A stretch of DNA of 64,000 nucleotides from Miscanthus floridulus (Eukaryota; Streptophyta; Magnoliopsida; Poales; Poaceae): assembly GCF_019320115.1 (NCBI RefSeq), contig NC_089584.1, positions 79,117,922 through 79,181,921 of the forward strand, in the 5' to 3' direction. A model generated the notes under the pieces. That model saw only the letters and a list, made by a program, of their open reading frames with translations, did not search any database and was not told the origin of the DNA. A program made the position numbers and the translations under genes. Below, in pieces: positions 59,151 through 64,000 of this stretch (position 1 is its first letter; each line of letters starts with the position of its first letter).

Positions 59151-61253
59151 TGAAAGGTCCTAATGGCTAGAGGGGGTGAATAGCCTATTAAAAATTTCTA
59201 CAACAACACTAAGATAAATGATTAGTCAATAAGATGGCGAAGCGAATTTTACGCTAGCCCTATACTTGGGGTTGCAAGCCACCTACCCAATTCTATTTTC
59301 TATGATCTCTAGTATATCACAACAAAGCGATGTTGCTAATATACACCTAGGTGATCAACCTAGTGAGAGTATTACAATTAAATGATACACTATCTAGTCT
59401 TAACTACCACTAGCTCTATCCAAGTGAATGTATAATGAAATATAAGAGAGTGGTATAGAGGTATACTGCCGTGGCAAGTGACCAATGAGTGAATACCAAT
59501 GAATATCAAGGGTACAATCAAGGCACAATGATTTTTCTTTCGAGGTTCACTTGCTTGCCGGCAAGCTAGTCCCATTGTGGCGATTCACTCACTTGGAGGT
59601 TCACGCGCTAATTGGCATCACACGCCAAACCCTCAATAGGGTGCCGTACAACCAACACAAGATGAGGATCACAAAAGCCACAAGCAATTTACTAGAGTGC
59701 CTTTTGGCTCTCCACCGGGGAAAGGTCAAGAGCCCTCACAATCACCATGATCAGAGCCGGAGACAATCACCAACCTCCGCTTGATGATCCTTGCTGCTCC
59801 AAACTGTCTAGGTGGCGGCAACCACCAAGAGTAATAAGCAAATCCCACAGCGAAACACGAACACCAAGTGCCTCTAGATGCAAACACTCAAGCAATGCAC
59901 TTAGATTCTCTCCCAATCTTACAAAGATGATGAATCAATGATGGAGATGAGTGAGAGGGCTTTGGCTAAGCTCACAAGGTTGCTATGTCAATGCAAATGG
60001 CCAAGAGAGTGAGCTAGAGCTGGCCAAATGGTATTTATAGACACCCCCAAACAATAGAGCCGTTGGCTCAATTATTGGGCTAACTGCGGGACGACCAGAC
60101 ACGCTGGTCGTGTGCACCGGACGCGTCCGGTGTGATGACCGGACACGTTCGGTCGCTGCATCCAGTCGCGGCCTGACCGCCACATGTCCCTTTCAAATTA
60201 TTTAGCCACGTACAATAATACTATGTGATCGGACGCACTATTAGAAAATGATCGGACGAGGGAGACGCAGCGTCCGGTCGAGTCCAAAGAGCTCCCAGAG
60301 CTGCTCTAGGCTGACCAAGCGCGTCCGGTCACAGCGGACCGAACGCAGGAGATGCAGCGTCCGGTCGAGTCTAGAGAGCTCCTAGAGCCACTCTGGGCCG
60401 ACTGAACGTGTCCGGTCACACTGAACTGGACACTCCCAGCATCCGCTCAATTATAGCGCTGAAACCCGAGACTTGCTGGTTCACACCGTAGCGTCCGGTC
60501 GCTGTCTGCAATCCTGCTTCGGGCTATATGACTTTGACCTGATGCTGAACAGTAACTCATCAGTGTCCGGTCACTCCACTGAGCCAGAGTCTAGTCACTT
60601 TCACTTAGTCACTCACCTCGGGTCCAAATATCGGACGCGTCCGGTAGCCACACTGGACGCATCCGTTCACTCCTGTCTGACTACTCGAAGTCTGGATAAA
60701 ATACCGGATGCGTCCGGTAGCCACACCAGACGCGTTCGGTAACTCTATGACTAGCGCGACTAACTCCTTTTCAACTCTATCTTCTTTACCCTTGCTCAAA
60801 TGTGCCAACCACCAAGTGTATCACCTTGTGCACATGCGTTTGCATATTTTCACAAATGTTTTCAAGGGTGTTAGCACTCCACTAGATCCTAAATGCAAAT
60901 GAACGAGTTAGAGCATCTAGTGGCACTTTGATAACCACATTTCAATACGAGTTTCAACCCTCTTAATAGTACAGCTATCGATCCTAAATGTGATCACACT
61001 CTCTAAGTGTCTCGATCACTAAACCAAAAAGCTCCTATCAATTTCACCTTTGCCTTGAGCTTTTTATTTTTCTTTCTTCTTTTCCAAGTCCAAGCATGTG
61101 ATCATCACCATGCCATCATCATCATCATCATCATGTCATGATCTTCATTTGCTTCATCACTTGGAGTAGTGCTATCTATCTCATAATCACTTTGATAAAC
61201 TAGGTTAGCATTAAGGGTTTCATCAATTCACCAAATCCAAACTAGAGCTTTCA
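59151..61253 (-). mobile_element. 2.1-kb solo LTR with repeated CGGACGCGTCCGG motifs
   Basis: The ends are TGAAAGGTCCTAATGG (left) and, on the minus strand, TGAAAGCTCTAGTTTGG. The TSD is agccc at 59146-59150 and 61254-61258. No coding domain is present. The LTR contains many copies of a gcgtccggt motif and several near-perfect palindromes of the ccggacgcgtccgg type between 60110 and 60740, plus a (atc)n tract at about 61115. The TGAAAGCTCTAGTTTGG start resembles high-copy SIRE/Maximus-type Copia LTRs of grasses, which is inference. Confidence 0.85.
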
Positions 61254-61410
61254 AGCCCGCACCCTCAGGGTCAGGCGAGATGAAGCCCGCGCCCAAGGGG
61301 TCTGGTAAGACAGAGCCCACACCCTCAGGATCAGGCGACACAAAGCCCGTACCTTTAGGGTCGGGCGAGACGGAGCTCGTACCCTCGGGGTCGGGCAAGA
61401 CCACAATACG
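61254..61410. repeat. ~30-bp GC-rich repeats (right part)
   Basis: This is the continuation of the 58870-59150 array after the solo LTR, with the same agcccgcaccctcagggtc units, five or so in number. Confidence 0.85.
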
Positions 61411-62665
61411 CTCTTGACCATCCGGATGAGTTAGCCTTTGTGGCCATCAGCCTCATTCTGTCAGGTATCCCTAATGCTGATACCCAACACTCTGGCCTAT
61501 ATATACTAGCCCCTACCACCCCCAGGCATAACCCCAGTCATCAAGTCATTTGAGAAGGCAAAACACTAATCATCCTCAGAGCTCCATCATATTCTAGGGC
61601 ATAGCTAGTTAGGCTAGGTCTAGAGGGAGGCAAGCAGGCTTCGCTTGGATTCTCGATCGTGTGAAGAGCGTGGTTTGGTATAATCTTTGTACCCCCTCTC
61701 TTTTGTATCTCCATTACTTTTATATGCTAGCTACAATTGTTATGACAATAATAGTATTCATATTATTCATGTTCTTCGTTATAATGTTCATGGTCTACTT
61801 TGATTATATGCTTAGTATAGTTGGATTATCATAATGTTCATGCACAAGTTTGTATAGCGCTCACTCTAAGGATCCATGGGTGGGTGGTCGACATTGTATA
61901 AGCATGGTGCTTATACGTTTTTTACCTGCGGATACACCCTATATTCTGGGTCATGTGGTAGTTCGTGGATGTGACACTCCCGTTGAGTCCTTTGTAGTCC
62001 ACTCCCTAAGTATAGGAGCACGTAGGGTCCAGTTATTAAGGAAGAACAAGCACTATTCTTAATCTTCCTTAGTAATATCCCTTATGTATATATATGACAA
62101 TGATCTTAACAATGATCTTAACAATGATTACTAGGTATAATTGCACTAATCAATGTATGTTTTGACTTATAATTAAGAATGACTTAGGAATTATTCCTCT
62201 AATATTCTACCTGACCATGCTAATGCCATAGAAAGGAGTAGTGATTTATCATTATTATTAATCAATACTTATCATATATCTTATCCTATGACTTACCCCT
62301 GTTATGAGTAGAACATTGGTTATGGTTTATTTCTTTATCAATAGTATAAGTTATCAATACATGTCCGTGCCAGACCTTCCCTGTGGTAAAAATATAAATA
62401 ACGATACCTGAAATACTCTCGGGTGAAATGCTACAATGGTATATTATCTATGTGCTTGCATATTCCTTTCATATCTATTCTTCCTAGTCACATAAATTAA
62501 TAAAGAACTGCTTGGTATTATTCTAGGAGTAAAGCTATGTAGTGCCAATAAGCATCTCTGGCATCATCACTAGGGATGACAACCTAGTAAAGTAATGTTA
62601 GGAGATATAGGTTATAATAGGTGGCTATTAAAACAAGTGACAAGTTAATAAATACTAATAATTAT
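61411..62665 (+). repeat. rest of a Ty3/gypsy-type 5' LTR
   Basis: A TATA-like ctatatatactagc at about 61497 is followed by AT-rich DNA leading to the primer-binding site. Together with the GC-rich repeats upstream it looks like the promoter half of a long LTR. The exact LTR start is not determined. Confidence 0.5.
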
Positions 62666-62690
62666 TTCTGGCGCCATTGCTGGGGAAGGT
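62666..62690 (+). promoter_or_regulatory. primer-binding-site-like sequence
   Basis: The sequence ctggcgccattgctgggga resembles the tRNA-complementary primer site seen downstream of Tat/Athila-type gypsy LTRs in plants. A weaker relative (ctggcatcatcactaggga) lies 110 bp upstream, suggesting a duplicated leader. Confidence 0.6.
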
Positions 62691-62829
62691 AGCTAGGCAA
62701 AGGAAGTATTGATAAACTTATACTTATTGATATGATCGAGGAAAACCATTGACCTCTGCTCAAACAGGCTTACCCTTATTTTATCTACTTGTGTATCTTA
62801 TGCAGGGAAATGTATGACCGGTTTTGACC

Positions 62830-63085
62830 TTCCGACGAAACTACGTTGAAGATCCAGAAGCATTAGCTAAAAGGACTAAGGCTAGACTCAAGAAAGTTTT
62901 AGCTTTAGGGTTGGAAGACAACAAGATAAGGTGAAACTTAACACCTGAATTTGAAGCTATGGCTAACAGGACTCTCCGTGAATTCTCTTCTCCAACTATG
63001 GTCAACATCCGTATTGAACCGACAGTCAATGTCGGAGATAATGGATTCGAGCTCAAGCCAGCTGTCAGTGCAGAAAGTGACCAAC
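62830..63085 (+). pseudogene. gag N-terminal fragment of a Tat/Athila-like gypsy element
   Basis: The frame through the ATG at 62959 reads MANRTLREFSSPTMVNI, then VNVGDNGFELKPA. The LREF(S/A)...VNVGDNGFELK stretch is typical of the gag start in Tat/Athila-like elements. A TGA at 62932-62934 lies just upstream in frame. After about 63080 the homology ends and different repeat DNA begins. Only this fragment of the coding region is in the window. Confidence 0.6.
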
Positions 63086-64000
63086 AAGTAAATATTTGTA
63101 GTTTTGCCGTATGTTGTGATCAAAGGTGGCCTAGCACTCAATGACACAGGGTTTATACTGGTTCAGGCAACATGCCCTACGTCCAGTTTGAATTGGTCGG
63201 TGACTTTATTCATGAGCCCAGGTGCTCGAAGTTTGCAGTGGGGTTACAAACGAAAAGGAGAAAGATGGGGTGTACAAGAGGTACGGTCGGCTCTGGTCGG
63301 AAGGGCCAGGAGTGATAGGAGCTTTGCTATGAGCTAAGTGTTCAAGCATGTGCTTGAGGTCTAAACCTGGCGGTTCTGTGGTTGTGAGCTAGTGAACTTG
63401 ATCGATCTGATGAATCTGAATCACCTGAATGTTGGGAGAGAGCACATCCCCTTTTATAGATGAAGGGGATGGCCTTACAAGTGAGAGGGAGAGAGTTCGT
63501 ATGCTTCTAAGTCTTGTTGCCCACGCCGATGGGCACAGGTTGATGGTAGGCACCCATAACACTATTGGATGTTAGATGCACATGGGAGGTTATGTCGTCT
63601 TTGTTCGGGTATGGCAGATGTCGGTACCTACATATACTGTTGATGCCTAGAGGCATGTGAGGAGTTTCACCATGTTCACATGGTATGGTAAATCCCCGTG
63701 CCCACAACACTGTCGATGCCCAGAGGCATGTGGGTGGCCTTACCATATGGGAGTTAACGGTGCCCACAATACTGTAGAGGAAAATGTTGGCGCCTACAAC
63801 ACTGTTTGTGTTAGGGCAATTGCAGAGTACTGTTCCTACAGGTGTACAGGGTACGGTCCCTGGTATCATGGTTTGACTTAAGCGTCTTGCCTTGCTTTCT
63901 CCATTCGTTCCCTGGTCCTTTCTGGGTGGGCGTCCTCGGTCGGTTGGTCCCAGTCGGCTCTGGTTGCACTAGTCGGAGAAGAGCGGTGAGCAGGGCTTCT
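63086..64000. other. high-copy repeat DNA at the window end
   Basis: This begins near gttttgccgtatgttgtg and contains gggtttatactggttcagg (63151) and ccccttttatagatgaaggg (about 63448), shared with 53990 and 54220. The latter part has repeats built on gaggcatgtg and cccacaacactgt (about 63650-63800). It is probably LTR sequence of a grass retrotransposon truncated by the window edge. No gene is supported. Confidence 0.45.

Overview
This is a plant nuclear window, most likely from a panicoid grass such as sorghum, sugarcane, Miscanthus or maize. I infer the group from the repeats: an Au-type SINE, Stowaway MITEs, CACTA subterminal repeats and long grass-type LTRs. Only one complete host gene is visible. 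There is also the first exon of a second gene. Almost everything else is transposable elements, many nested inside one another.

Layout. 1-3.9 kb is AT-rich repeat-derived DNA, followed by a SINE with target-site duplication (TSD) at 3.92-4.1 kb. From 4647 to 27973 on the minus strand lies the gene for NAA15, the large auxiliary subunit of the NatA N-terminal acetyltransferase. I could place 26 exons. Their lengths keep phase through to one stop codon and give 908 codons. Its introns hold a 5'-truncated RTE-like LINE, a 4.8-kb hAT element, a 5.6-kb Copia element, two Stowaway-type MITEs (one partly duplicated) and a 198-bp tandem duplication covering a splice acceptor.

A GC-rich, probably bidirectional promoter (27974-28931) separates NAA15 from a plus-strand exon at 28932-29025. 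That exon encodes a signal peptide and looks like exon 1 of a SERK-type leucine-rich-repeat receptor kinase. None of its later exons is visible in the remaining 35 kb. That space holds a PIF/Harbinger element (about 29.8-38.6 kb), whose transposase is split by a non-autonomous LTR element at 30321-33884. It also holds a 13.9-kb CACTA element (39062-52963) with a TNP2-type transposase gene and a second gene that ends in a Ulp1-like cysteine protease domain.

53-64 kb is nested LTR-retrotransposon DNA. It contains two solo LTRs with exact 5-bp TSDs (54570-58790 and 59151-61253) inside a Ty3/gypsy-type element that shows a primer-binding site and a short gag fragment.

None of the transposase or polyprotein genes is intact: each carries stops, frameshifts, deletions or insertions. 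Several of the stops fit C-to-T decay of methylated CGA or TGG codons. The boundaries and TSDs give a clear relative order of insertions. I see no CRISPR array, bacterial operon, rRNA gene or free-standing tRNA gene.
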